Below, one piece after another: positions 10,394 through 21,485 of a DNA stretch of 64,000 bases. This stretch comes from Plenodomus lindquistii (lineage: Eukaryota; Ascomycota; Dothideomycetes; Pleosporales; Leptosphaeriaceae), in contig JANUWI010000003.1 in assembly GCA_025504975.1 (NCBI GenBank), forward strand, positions 2,232,001 to 2,296,000. Direction: 5' to 3'. Each line of letters opens with the position of its first letter. Within the stretch, counting starts at the first letter, position 1. A model generated the notes under the pieces. It saw only the letters and a list, made by a program, of their open reading frames with translations. It was not told where the DNA came from and did no database searches. Made by a program: the position numbers and the translations under genes.

Positions 10394-13300
10394 TTAGAAC
10401 TCCCAGTCCTCGTCGACAGACTTGATGGCCCAGTCGAACTTCTCGCGAAGGGTCTTGGAGAAGAATTTCTCAATGGGTACGTTGAATTTCTTGGAGAAAA
10501 CGACGGTAAGACGGGGATCGATGTAGTTCTGATCAACGTTAGTGAGTTGACAGCGTCAAGGGTTCAAGAATGACTTACGATCTTCGAAGTGCCCAAGGCG
10601 ACCTCCTTGTTACCTTCCTTGTCCTCCATCTGAATCTTCATGTTCTCAATGCGCTGCATGATCTTGTCGACGTTGCCTTCGAGCTTCTCAACAGTGGGAC
10701 CCTTGCCTTCGGCCTCAACCTTGCCAGTCTTGTTCTCCTTCTTGTACTTATCGGCAAGCTCTTTGACCTTCTCCAGGCGTTCTGCAAGCTCCTTAGGCTT
10801 CATTTCCTTGTCACCATCGGCGGCTAGCTTCTCGTTGTCTTTTTCGAACTTCTTGGTGATTTTCTGGCGTAGCTCTTCGACCTCGGCGTCCTGGTGCTGC
10901 TTGACCCAATCGGTGTCGAGATCCTCTGGACGCTCAAAGTACTCTGCGCCCTTCTTCTTCTTGATCTTTGGGTCAACGTCAAGCATCATCATCTTGGTCC
11001 TCCATGCTTGGTAACGAAGACCGTTAATCTGAGGTTGTTAGAACAAAACTGAATGTAGCTGTACTGAAACTTGCCTTCTCGTTCATCTTCTCAATGGAAG
11101 CGCCGTGGCTTGCAGCGACGGTACGTTTGTGGTTACATAGAATGGCAACCTCACGGTTGGCATCGTTGTAGGCCTTGACTCGCTCTAGAACGGTACCAGA
11201 TGCTTTCATTTCTTTCAGAAGTCGAGCCATGGTATACGAGGCGTTGTAGGTACGGAAAACCTTGGCAGTGAGACCGGTCATGTAGCTGTTCAAGTGCTTG
11301 TTCAGGGCCGATGTTGTCAGACGATCGAAGATATCGTCACCAGTGGTCTTGGGCTCCTTCTTGAATAGCTTAAGGTTCTTGAAGACTTGAGGGTCGACCT
11401 TAACTTCATCGTAGAAACGAATACTGTCTTTACCCAAGAAATCGAAGATGACCGTCTCCGGAGGCTTAAGAGTGATATGTTGGAACTTGAGCGAGCAGCA
11501 ACCGACTGTATCGGCCTCATCCTCTCCCTTCTCGTTACCGGCACGAAGAGCGAATTGATCGATCAAGTAGATAGCTGTAGCGCGCTGGCGGTCCGCCATC
11601 ATCTTGGAGTTGAGATCCTTGCGATAATCCTTGCGAATGCGGTCGATGTGCTTCTTGAGCTCTCGCGCTTTCTCAAACTTTTTGAAATCGCTCTGGCCTT
11701 TGACGTCTGAGTTCGCCGCAAGCATGACATACTTGTAGGCACCGTTGATGTTCTCTTGCCACATAGCGAGCCAAGTGCCCTCGTGATCGTGCTTGACTTC
11801 CTTCCATCGGTGGCCTGCTGGAGGCTCGGGAACCTTGGCCTTCTCGCCGATGTTGATTGTGATTTGCTCAGGCGAAACACGCTTCTTGACACGTCCAGTC
11901 TTGGGGTGCTCCCCGCGGCCACGGAACAGACCCGGAGGTTCTACGCGGAAGTTGCCGACCTTTTGCTTGCGGCCGTCCCAGGTGCAGAACATGTATGGCG
12001 CCTCCGCAGCGTCCTTCTCGGCCTTCAAAGCCTTCTTCTCAGATGCTGGCAGTGCCTTCTTCTTGGCTCGCTCGCTATCGAACCATTCAAAGATAGGTTT
12101 GAAGTCGCACTTCTCGAACTTGGTAATCTTCACCGTCTTTCCGTCCTTGTCCTTACCGTGTCCAGTCTTGTTCAGGATGGCGGTGAAATCCTCAAAGAAG
12201 TTCTTGTTGAAGGTTGGGTTTTCGACATTGTGAGTCGAGTTCAGCATGCTTCCGTAGAATGTCGCAACTTCTTCAGCATCCTTGTGCAGAGTGAGTGGGA
12301 CTCCGTCATAGACAAACTTGACGTGCTTGGGTAGTGGCTCGTATTCGGGAGGGAAGACAACACCGTTGTGTTCTAAAGTGTCCCACTTCTTGGTACCGTC
12401 GCTCTTGCCTGGGTCTTCCCACCAGCGGTACTCGTCCTCCTCATTTTCAGCGTCTTCATCTTGCTCAGTCTCCTCCTTCTTCGCTTTGCCCTTTGCCGGC
12501 TCCTTCTTGACGGTTGTCGCAGCGGCAGTCTTTGCTTTCTTCGCAGCAGGCTTCTTAGCCAATGGTGCATCAGAGTCAGACTCCTCTTTCTTGACACCAT
12601 TCGCCTTTTTCGCAGGTGCTTTCTTGGCTGGCGCCTTCTTCTTCGCAAGAGGAACGTCGTCGTCGCTATCGCTCTCCGCCTTGGTCTTCCGCTTGGGCGC
12701 AGCCTTCTCTTTGGCGCGCATGGTCTTTGCCTCCTTTTCTGCTGTCTTTTCAATCTGCTCCTTCTTCTTTGTGAGTTTCTCCGTCAAGGGCGTATCCGAG
12801 TCGGATGATTCGCCAATCTGCGCAGCACTGGCTTTTGGTAGCAGACGCGCCTTGAGGGGAACATCGCTAAGCTCCGAGTCTGAATCCTCCTGTGCGGCTT
12901 GGGGTTTCGGAGATGTTCGTCGCCGCTTACTCTGCCGCCCTGTCAGCGTATAACAAATTCCTAATAAATGACTGACATACAAGTGGCTTGTCATCGTCTT
13001 CTGAGCTGCTGGCGTCCTTGTACGTTTTTCCGTTTGATACGCTAGTGCGTGCCTTGCGCTTGCCATTCGCATTGCCATCGCCATTGGTGGCTGGCGCATC
13101 AACATCCATGGCGTCGACTGGGCCCATACGAATGGAGATACCTGGCTCTACGTGGCCGTTGGATGGGACCTCGATGTCCATCTTGCGATCTTCGGCTTCA
13201 GAGATGCGCTCGTTGGACTTGGCTGGAGGTGGTGGATCAGCCATGTTCAAGAAAGAGAGCAGGTATATAAGCAGAAGCAGAAGCAAAAACCCCAAGGAAC

Positions 13301-13519
13301 AGGGATTATCTGCAAGCAAGTGGCGTGGGTGAGGAGCGAAGGTCGAGGGTCGAGGGTGGTGCGCAAGCGGGCTAAGTAGAGGTGTGCTGGGTGAAGGCAA
13401 TCGGCGCGTGAGAGATAGCCCTAGCGCACGATCTGGGAGACTTTCCTCTCCTCGCTCAAGACAGACTTACCTTGGATGTTTGCCCTCACGAGCGGTTGGT
13501 CGTCATCGGAGGACGACAT
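10394..13519 (-). CDS. TOP1: DNA topoisomerase I (type IB)
   Basis: Five exons: 13519-13471, 13222-12981, 12931-11075, 11028-10579 and 10528-10394, giving 910 aa. The acidic, Lys-rich N-terminus (SSSDDDQPL, SSSEDDDKPL, repeated DSDxPLAKK) is followed by the core domain from YRWWEDP, then KYVMLAANSDVKGQSD, DQFALRAGNEKGEDEADTVG with catalytic Arg, the coiled linker, and the C-terminal SKI-NYIDPRLTVVF with the catalytic tyrosine (Tyr868 in this model). The enzyme relaxes supercoils through a 3'-phosphotyrosine intermediate in the nucleus. Intron 3 starts with GC (AAG|GCAAGT), a GC-AG intron. Intron 4 falls one codon before the catalytic Tyr. Start choice: MSSSDDDQPLV in a small upstream exon splices in phase to AKSNERIS. 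The alternative start is MADPPPP at 13244 without that exon (901 aa). It is divergent from ATP3. Confidence 0.95.
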
Positions 13520-14395
13520 CCTCACTGCGAGACGCGTGCGCTGGGGCCGCGAATAGTGGAGAGCAGAGAAGACGTTTGGGCCTTTGTCTGGCGCGGGTCC
13601 ACGAGCTCTTGCGGAAGCGAATGAGCGGACCTGCGGTGATCGCAGCAGGCGGGAGGAGAGGCGAAACAAACACACAGTGACGGCGAAGGGGGCAATGGGT
13701 GGGGTGGAGGGAGCACGGCGGTGCGGGCGGGTGAGATTGGGGGCGAGAAAAGAGGAAAGTTGGAACGAAGTGAAGCGTGCGTAGAGTTGATGGAGTAGGC
13801 AGGGAGCCTTTCCGCAACCAAGTCGACTCGGCGCGACCGTGCGTCGGCCTTTACCAAAATCGAGCACTCTACGATCGTATCGAAAACGTTACCACTTCAC
13901 CTGTGACCTGACGCGTGGCCAACACGAGTACTGTTACTGGGCATATGCAACGTCTACGCGGTGATGAGATGCGACACGATTGCTTGCGGTGATAATTGCA
14001 TGCCGCTTGCCGCTTGATGCGTGATGGATGAGGGTAACGATGATGGTTGATTCGCTCCTGCGCCCAAGTCCACGTAGCCAGGCCCGTTGATAAGTCGCGA
14101 ACACCAAGTTGGTCTAAATGCACCGCAAAAGCTGTCACGGCACGGCAGCATGCATCGCTACCAGGACTTGGCGGCGATTTGACGTGCACGGCGTCGCTGC
14201 GCCCGCAATGCCCTCTCTCGTCCGCGGCCCTCTGCCCTCCGCCTGAGAACTCCACGTGATGCCCTTGGCGGGCCTAGCGCGCAAAGCAATTCAGCATCCC
14301 GACTGCCCGACAGAGCTGTCCGCCCACGCAAAGACAGCAGCGAAGCACCACGACCCGGCTGTCGCCATCTCCACTCATCTCCATCTCCATCCGCC
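13520..14395. other. Divergent intergenic region TOP1 / ATP3
   Basis: The 876 bp hold two divergent promoters and 5' leaders. Overlapping short ORFs here are not supported by any motif. No TATA box is obvious. Confidence 0.5.
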
Positions 14396-15519
14396 ATGAT
14401 GCTGTCCCGAGCTGCGCGCCCGGCTCTCAGGGCTGGCATGGCCGCCGCCGCCGCCCGGTACGCTGCCCCCTCGGTTGCTGGCAGCAGTTCCTGCGCCCGC
14501 AGCCCACGCCGCTGCCGGAGCCATTGCATCGCCCATTGTATCAAGTGCTGACCACAACCGTGTCTGCAGGCCCGCCGCCCTCTCTGCCACCAATGCCGCC
14601 GGCTACGCCACCCTCCGCGAAATCGAGGGCCGTCTCAAGTCGATTCGCAACATTGAGAAGATCACCAAGACGATGAAGGTCGTGGCCTCGACCAAGCTCA
14701 CCCGCGCCACGAGGGCCATGGCCGAGTCCCGCAAGTACGGCGAGACGTCCAACACCGTCTTCGAGAGCGCCGAGACCAAGCCAATCGAGGGCGAGGGCAA
14801 GCGCGCCTTGATCATCGTCTGCAGCTCCGACAAGGGCCTCTGCGGTGGTGTCCACTCTGGTCTGTCGAGGAAGGTCAGGAGGATGTTGGCCGAGGCGCCC
14901 GAGACCGACCTGGCCGTCATTGGCGAGAAGTGCAAGGCGCAATTGGGCCGTAACAACGCAAAGAACATGGTCCTCAGCTTCTCTGGTGCCGGAAAGGACG
15001 TCCCTACCTTTTCCGACTCCCTCACCATTGCCGACCAAATCTCCATGCTTCCCACCCAATACGACTCGATCAAGATTGTCTACAACAAGTTCATCAACGC
15101 ATCGAGTTACGAGGCTACCGATGTCGAGGCATACTCCGAGGAGGCCATCACCCAGTCTGGTATGTCTGAAGCCCAGACCTTGAAAGACGTGACCTAATAC
15201 TCAACAGCCAACTTCTCCGCCTTTGAGATTGAGGACGAGGCTCTCCCCAACCTTCGCGAGTACGCTCTTGCCAACTCGCTCTTCTGGGTGCGTATCAACT
15301 TTGGAATACTCGACGCGTCATCTGCTAACTCGACACCAGGCACTTGCTGAGGGTCACGCTTGCGAGATCTCCGCTCGCCAGAACGCCATGGACAATGCGT
15401 CCAAGAACGCTGGTGACATGATCAACAAGTTCCAGATTCTCTACAACCGAACTCGTCAAGCCGTCATTACCGGCGAACTTGTCGAGATTATCACTGGTGC
15501 TGCTGCGTCCGAGGGTTAA
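14396..15519 (+). CDS. ATP3: Mitochondrial F1Fo ATP synthase subunit gamma
   Basis: Four exons: 14396-14457, 14570-15159, 15208-15287 and 15340-15519. The introns are in phase, giving 303 aa. An Arg/Ala-rich presequence (MMLSRAARPALRAGMAAAAR) precedes the mature start near ATLREIEGRLKSIRNIEKITKTMKVVASTKL, the N-terminal helix of the gamma shaft. Then come IIVCSSDKGLCGGVHS and the C-terminal helix with ISARQNAMDNASKNAGDM and LYNRTRQAVITGELVEI, both invariant in the family. Gamma is the rotor shaft inside the alpha3-beta3 hexamer that couples proton flow to ATP synthesis in the inner membrane. Length is normal for fungi. A second ATG one codon later (14399) is equally possible as the start. Confidence 0.97.
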
Positions 15520-16964
15520 GCGTGTCCGGAATTATAGATTTGATGTCAAGAAAATCTGGCTCAATTCCCCGCATGGGCTGTGTAGAATATGCATTTGTTC
15601 ATAGCTCCTTTGTAAACACTCGAGATCTCAAACCTTGGCCGTTGCGGTTGTTCTTGATGTATAAGATGATCGACGTTGTAAGAAGCTGAGCTAATTACAT
15701 AGTGTTATCAAGAAGAGTGCCGACACTACTAAGCAACGGGAATAACGGTGGATTTTGGCATGTCATTTTGACAAGCATATCGGCCCGTTTCAAGGCAAGC
15801 AATATTCCCCAATTTATACGTTGTAACGTTACAAGTACCAGCAATGATTTGGTCTTGACGAGATGGGTGATGATTGCTGCCGAACGTCGCAGTGACCTTG
15901 TCTACTATATTCACTATAGCATATGGACTTATAGTACGCTGTTGGTCATGCGTGCAACAATGTGACGCGAGTGCTAGCCCTGCATCTCAGACGGACGATC
16001 TTGGTATGACACCGACTAAGCCAGCCTCCACGAACACCCAACCGTCAGCGCAACACCTCCACCTCCAGGTCTGACCGGCCTTACTTGCAGTTTCGCTTGC
16101 AAGCCTATCGCCAATGACCATCCCATCCCACAATCAATACCTAACTCAGACACTCGCCCACTCCTTGCCCCAACCCTCGCCCATTTCGCCCACATCCAGG
16201 CCGTCGCTTGGACAAGTTCTCAATCTCTGCACATGCCGCAACACTACATCTGCAACATGTCACCTATCCCGCAGCATTCCTGCAAGGTACGGCAATACCC
16301 ACGCAGGGGTAGTTGAACCCGTGGCTGTCAACAGGGCGTCTAAACCATGTACGGTAACGCGCGCGCTAGCTTTCGAAACATGCATGCAGGTTGGAAACCA
16401 TCGCGTGTTGATAGTGACTACGTTGGGGTAGAATGTGACAGGCACCGAGTCCACTGGTTCGAACTTTGAGGCGTGTGGGGACAATGTAGCGGGTATATGA
16501 CATGTTCTATGGCCGTTCGTCATTCAGCCATCTTTTGCTATTTCTTTTTATTTCTTGGGCAAGGCGAGCGCTGCTGGCAAGTCGGTCGCATCAAACGTTC
16601 AATCTTACTGTACTTGTAGAGCTGGCACCTACCCTGGCTCCCGGCTTCCCAACCTCGTGCACAGGTCGACGTTCTAGTCGTAAGCGGCAAAAGAGTAACT
16701 GCTTCCCTGTACCTGTAGATGCCAATATCCGGACGGGCAATCCCAGACCGATAGCACGGTTGAGGAAGTGACAGCTCGCCGTGACATTGGAAGCATCGCC
16801 CGGAACTCGAGCTTACATTTTCTTTTTGCGCAAAGAGCTTGGTCGCGAGTCCTCACAGTGCTTTTCGTTTCTTGTCCGGTTGCGACTTTTGTTTCTTCGC
16901 GACACCTTATCGTCGAATCCCGTTACAAGCGATAAACAGCTGCGCTGTTCGAGCGTTCGATTTC
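15520..16964. other. Intergenic region, no gene seen
   Basis: These 1.45 kb between ATP3 and the next gene on the same strand have only short unrelated ORFs (longest about 105 codons). No repeat or RNA gene was recognised. Confidence 0.5.
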
Positions 16965-17993
16965 ATGATGGACACGCGATATCAAGAGTTACGAGCAAAA
17001 ATGCAGAGCGTCAAGGATCTGTACCATAGCCGCCACTACACGCAATGCGCAAAGTACGCAGAGCAATTACTCGCTGAGACTGATGGAAAGGTAAGCAACT
17101 TTCATCTCACGCAGAATCATACAATGCGATTGTTTCCAACTCAACGTGCTGAGCGACAGCTAACAATATCGTAGAAAATCCACCCCGTCCACCTCACCTA
17201 CCTTCACTTCTACACCGCCCTCTCCCACGACACCCTCGCCCGCGAAGCCACCCTCAAGAACCGGCACAAAGAGCTCAGTCTCGCCGAAAGACACTACCTC
17301 TGCGCCCTCACCGCCCTAACCCCCAAGCCATCCCCCCAATCCCAACCCCAACAAGACGAATCAGACGACTCCCCCACCTCCCCAACCTTCGAAGCCTCGC
17401 ACCTCTGGCAACGCCGCTCCTCCAACGCCGGCTCCGTCGATTCCACAGCCAGCACAGCATCGAGCGCAACATCGTACAGCTATGATCACGACTCCTCCTC
17501 CTCGACCACCACGCACGCGCGCAAGCGAGGCGAAAGTTTCCAATTCCCGCGCCCACCAAGTAGTGCAAATGGGCATTCAAACGACGGACCCACACACCAT
17601 CAACCGATATACATAACAAACTACACTGCGTCACCGCTTGCTTGCTGTACCACGCAAACTTACACCTCCCCCTCCTCCTCCTCCTCCTCCTCTTCCTCCT
17701 CCTACAACCACCCTCTCGCCCCACAGATCTCGGAATTCACGGCCCTCCTCAATGCGCATATAGCCAGCGTCCGTGCATTGAAGAAAACCAGCGTTCATGC
17801 AGTGCGGTTTACGCTTCCGTCGCCGAAACCTACATCGACGATGACGGTGGTGAGGAGTTCTCATGTGTATGACGATGAGGAGATGGAGGGTGTGAGGGCA
17901 ATGAGGAGGGGGAGGGTGTTTAGGAAGCGTTTTGATCCGGAGGTGGTGAGGAGGTTGTGTGGGGATGTGTTGGGGGAGTTGGAGGGGGCGTAG
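16965..17993 (+). CDS. Hypothetical protein with TPR-like N-terminus and Ser-rich middle
   Basis: Two exons, 16965-17090 and 17175-17993. The intron GTAAGC..CGTAG is phase 0, giving 314 aa. I do not recognise the family with certainty. Residues 1-80 (YQELRAKMQSVKDLYHSRHY, then QCAKYAEQLL and the AREATLK/AERHYLCAL helices) look like one or two TPR-type helical pairs. The middle is low-complexity: Pro/Ser-rich, a 10-residue serine run from a TCC repeat, and polar tracts. The end (FTALLNAHIASVRALKK, then FRKRFDPEVVRRLCGDVLGELE) looks structured again. No transmembrane segment or signal peptide is seen. Codon use shifts to strongly G-rich triplets in the last 150 nt. An assembly or scaffold role would be a guess. 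Confidence 0.72.
17664..17702. repeat. (TCC)n tract coding for poly-serine
   Basis: A nearly uninterrupted TCC/CTC trinucleotide run inside the second exon of the hypothetical gene. It codes for about ten serines and is a likely length polymorphism. Confidence 0.85.
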
Positions 17994-18487
17994 TATGTGG
18001 AGTGGATGGCTGCGGGGTGATGATGATGAGGATGGGGATGATTTGTTATGTGGGGTTTTTTATGATTGTGATGATGGGATTTGTATTGGGGGAGGAGTGT
18101 AGTACTGCTGATTGCGTGGAGTTTTGTTGGTGTTGTTTTGTTGCTGGTTACGATATCCCCACTGGTTCTTTTGTACGTGCGCTTGTTGTACGAGCGAGCG
18201 GTCTTTTATTCGAGTATGTATGTATTAGTAGATAACTTATGTGATGCGTATGACTTGTAACGTATATTTCACGAAGAGGATATTGTAGCATTGAGAAGAT
18301 GGGTCGTACTCGATTCGATTCAATCCGAGTCGACTCTACCATCATATCCATTCGCTAGAAAAAAAAAAGAAAATGGCATCCCATGATATCGTTAAACTTT
18401 TTCGCCAAATCTTCACCATTAATGCCCTGAAAACGCCGTTACCCAATGCTATACTTTCGCTCCATCCCTTGTAACGAGCAAAAACAT
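17994..18487. other. Convergent 3' intergenic region
   Basis: About 490 bp between two convergent stops. The first 150 bp are strikingly G/T-rich on the plus strand. No gene is seen. Confidence 0.5.
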
Positions 18488-19747
18488 CTATTTCATCATC
18501 TCATCCAACCCCCTCTTTATCCTCTGGCACTTTACCCGTAACAACTTGACGCTTTCCAAGAACAATTCGTCGCTCTCCCACTGCCCTGTGCTCTCGATCC
18601 TGAAGATGAAGTGGTCTCGTATCCGGCCCAGCTTGACCTTATCCTTGAACTCGGGATGCCGTAGGCACTCGCGGCTCACTGTGTCGTTCATTGCATTTTC
18701 CACCACGGCCTTGGACTCGCCCTCTTTGCCCTCGAGTTCAGGGTCCTTTTGTACGTCGGCCGAGGTAACGGAGTCCAAACGGATGACGCCACGGGGGAAG
18801 CATCGCGCGAATTTCTTTGCGTCTGCGCCGATGATGGGCCTGGTAATGTCAATGGTAGGCATGAGGCGATACGACGCCGTGGCCACGGGTGAGAATTTGG
18901 CGTGGTCCTGTCCAATGCCCTTGTTTGCGTGCATGCTGAGTGCAATTTCCTGCCCAGGTCGCATCTTGACAATCAGAATGTCGGGGTTGGTAGAGCGGAT
19001 CCCGTCGCCGGCGAACATGTCTGCTTGGCGACCGATTGGCTCCCAGACTATGTCGCGCGCATACACGTTGTGGTTGATGTATAGTTTATCTGGGTCCGTT
19101 TCGCCTGCTACCGCACGCTGCAGTCCGCCTTCCTGCCACTCGCACTTTTTGGCGAGGCGCAGGACAATGGTGTTGTAGTCGGAGGGCGTGCCGCTGCCTT
19201 CCTCGTCGGCTGTGGGCTTCTGGTACCACTTCATCCAGCGCAGGCCGTCGCGGCTGCCGCAGAGGGGAATCAGGCCGAGGCGGTGGGCGAGGACTTCGTC
19301 TTGGATGACCGAGGTGTTTTGGTAGATGAAGACGTCTTCAATGGCGAGGGTGGGGATTTCGGCGAGCAGGATGCGGCGGAAGGCATTGGCGACAGAGGTG
19401 TCGATTGAGATGAGAGAGAAGGATGTGTCGTGGGGCTTGTGGGAGTGGAAGTCGACTTTGAAGTTCTGGTGGTGAGGGTTAGTATATGGTGAGGCGCATA
19501 GACTACTACCTTGAGAGGTGTGTGTGGTTGGAAGGAAGAAGTGGCATGTACCTCTTTGAAGTATTCCAGGTCCCACTCGTTGGCTTCGCCCGGCCAATGT
19601 CCTGGAAAGTCTGTCGATTGCTGGTTGGCGACTGTTTCGGGGCCAACCTGAAGCACCTGTGGTGGATGTCAGTATTTGGAAAGTCGATATCCTAGGTCGC
19701 GTGACTACCTTTCGCTGTGCCAGCACTTCTGCACTTGGAGTGGACAT
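18488..19747 (-). CDS. RPC40: RNA polymerases I and III subunit AC40
   Basis: Three exons: 19747-19709, 19656-19552 and 19465-18488, giving 373 aa. The sequence LISIDTSVANAFRRILLAEIPTLAIEDVFIYQNTS (about residues 70-105) is the alpha-like dimerisation signature of the RpoA/Rpb3/AC40 family. DEVLAHRLGLIPL follows, and the insert domain and C-terminus (FRIESTGQWESDELFLESVKLL) are typical of AC40. Together with AC19 it forms the assembly platform shared by Pol I and Pol III. The family needs no metal site, and no cluster of cysteines is present. An in-frame ATG five codons upstream (19762) is an alternative start. The gene is head-to-head with the complex I 49-kDa gene, with 252 bp between the two starts. 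Confidence 0.95.
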   Translation of the reverse strand: MSTPSAEVLAQRKVVTRPRISTFQILTSTTGASGWPRNSRQPAIDRLSRTLAGRSQRVGPGILQRGTCHFFLPTTHTSQGSSLCASPYTNPHHQNFKVDFHSHKPHDTSFSLISIDTSVANAFRRILLAEIPTLAIEDVFIYQNTSVIQDEVLAHRLGLIPLCGSRDGLRWMKWYQKPTADEEGSGTPSDYNTIVLRLAKKCEWQEGGLQRAVAGETDPDKLYINHNVYARDIVWEPIGRQADMFAGDGIRSTNPDILIVKMRPGQEIALSMHANKGIGQDHAKFSPVATASYRLMPTIDITRPIIGADAKKFARCFPRGVIRLDSVTSADVQKDPELEGKEGESKAVVENAMNDTVSRECLRHPEFKDKVKLGRIRDHFIFRIESTGQWESDELFLESVKLLRVKCQRIKRGLDEMMK

Positions 19748-19999
19748 GGTTGTGGTGTGCAAGACGAGATTTGGGGAATGTCTTGGTGGGCAGCAGCTGG
19801 CTCTGCGACTCTCTGCTACAAAAAGTTCGAGCCGCCGCGGGTGCCAAGGCCGCTGCGGGCCAATGGCGGTAGACTCAATCTGGTAGCATCATCGACTGAC
19901 GGAAAGCTCCCCTCCCAACGCCACGCCCGCCCTCGACCCTCTCCACGCCCATTGAGGCCTCGCAGCGCTCCAGCGAAGAGACCCCAATCCACCTCCACC
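19748..19999. promoter_or_regulatory. Compact bidirectional promoter, RPC40 / 49-kDa subunit
   Basis: Only 252 bp separate two divergent ATGs, so both core promoters and 5' leaders must fit here. No TATA box is seen. The half next to the plus-strand gene is C-rich on the plus strand. Confidence 0.6.
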
Positions 20000-21485
20000 A
20001 TGCCCATGCCCGTCTCCTTTGCGCGTCTGGCCGCCCACTCGGCAGGGCGCCTGAGCCTCCACGCCGCCCGTCCCCAACTCCGCACCGCCTTCGCTGCTCG
20101 CCCCATTGCGCGCTGTCTCTCCACCTCGCGGCCGCGCACATACGCCGCCGTCGAGGACAGCCAGAGGACCCGCCTGGTCGCCACCGACGAGCACTTTGGC
20201 GGGCCCGTCAACCCCGAAATGCCCTTGGCCGACAACGCCGCAGAGGAAGACGACCACATCGACACGAGGAAGATCCGGCACTACACGGTTAACTTTGGGC
20301 CCCAGCATCCCGCCGCTCACGGTGTGCTGCGCCTGATTCTCGAGCTCAATGGCGAGGAGGTTGTGCGCGCCGACCCCCACGTCGGCCTGCTGCACCGTGG
20401 CACAGAGAAGCTCATCGAGTACCGGACATATCTCCAGGCCCTGCCCTACTTTGACCGTCTCGACTACGTCTCCATGATGACCAACGAGCAGTGCTATTCG
20501 CTGGCCGTCGAGAAGCTGCTGAACATCGAAATTCCCATGCGCGCCAAGTACATCAGGACCATGTTTGCCGAGATTACACGAATCTTGAACCACCTCATGT
20601 CTGTCTTGTCCCACGCCATGGATGTTGGTGCTCTTACGCCTTTCTTGTGGGGTTTCGAGGAGCGTGAGAAGCTCATGGTGCGTCTATGTTTGAACACATT
20701 GCAACGCCGCACGCTGATTGATATAGGAATTCTACGAACGCGTCTCGGGAGCCCGTCTTCACGCAGCCTACGTACGCCCAGGTGGTGTATCACAGGATCT
20801 TCCTCTTGGCCTCCTTGATGACATTTACCAATGGGCCACCCAATTCGGTGACCGCATCGACGAGACGGAAGAGATGTTGACAGACAACCGTATCTGGATT
20901 GGCCGAACAAAGGGCGTCGGTGTCGTCTCAGCAGCAGATGCCATCAACTACTCCTTCTCAGGTGTCATGCTCCGTGGCTCCGGTGTACCATGGGACGTCC
21001 GAAAGTCCCAGCCATATGACGCATACGACCAGGTCGAGTTTGACGTACCCGTCGGTGTCAACGGCGACTGCTACGACCGCTACCTCTGCCGCATGGAGGA
21101 GTTCCGCCAGTCCCTCCGTATTATCCACCAGTGCTTGAACCAGATGCCCGCTGGGCCCATCAAGGTTGAGGACTACAAGATCGCACCACCACCTCGTGCC
21201 GCCATGAAGGAGAACATGGAGGCTCTCATCCACCACTTTTTGCTCTTCAGCAAGGGCTACACTGTCCCACCTGGTGAGACTTACAGCGCCATTGAGGCAC
21301 CCAAGGGAGAGATGGGTGTCTTCCTCGTCTCAGACGGTAGCGAGAGGCCATACAGGTGTAAGATTAGGGCGCCTGGATTTGCACACTTGGCCTGCATAGA
21401 CCAGATCTCAAGAGGACATTTGCTTGCCGATGTAGTAGCCATTATCGGGACGATGGACCTTGTATTCGGAGAGGTGGACAGATAG
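20000..21485 (+). CDS. nuo-49: NADH:ubiquinone oxidoreductase 49-kDa subunit (NDUFS2/Nqo4)
   Basis: Two exons, 20000-20677 and 20727-21485. The intron GTGCGT..ATATAG is phase 0, giving 478 aa. An Arg/Ala/Ser-rich mitochondrial presequence (MPMPVSFARLAAHSAGRLSL up to about residue 50) precedes HYTVNFGPQHPAAHGVLRLILE, the quinone-site His loop. Then come VGLLHRGTEKLIEYRTY, LNHLMSVLSHAMDVGALTP, and the C-terminal IRAPGFAHL and DLVFGEVDR, all diagnostic. This peripheral-arm subunit lines the ubiquinone-binding cavity next to iron-sulfur cluster N2. Length matches fungal orthologues. An in-frame open stretch upstream (19676-19999) has no ATG context and overlaps the divergent gene, so I start at the methionine that opens the presequence. 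Confidence 0.97.

Noticed and set aside
13421..13867. 148-codon minus-strand ORF
   Set aside because: Only its end (from ATG 13519) is real, as TOP1 exon 1. The rest is promoter sequence with Arg/Ser/Pro shadow composition.
16440..16470. tRNA-like T-loop string GGTTCGAACTT
   Set aside because: No matching acceptor or anticodon stems around it. No other tRNA candidate was found by eye in the window.
19676..19999. Upstream in-frame extension of the 49-kDa subunit gene
   Set aside because: It overlaps the divergent RPC40 first exon and lacks family similarity. The presequence begins at 20000.
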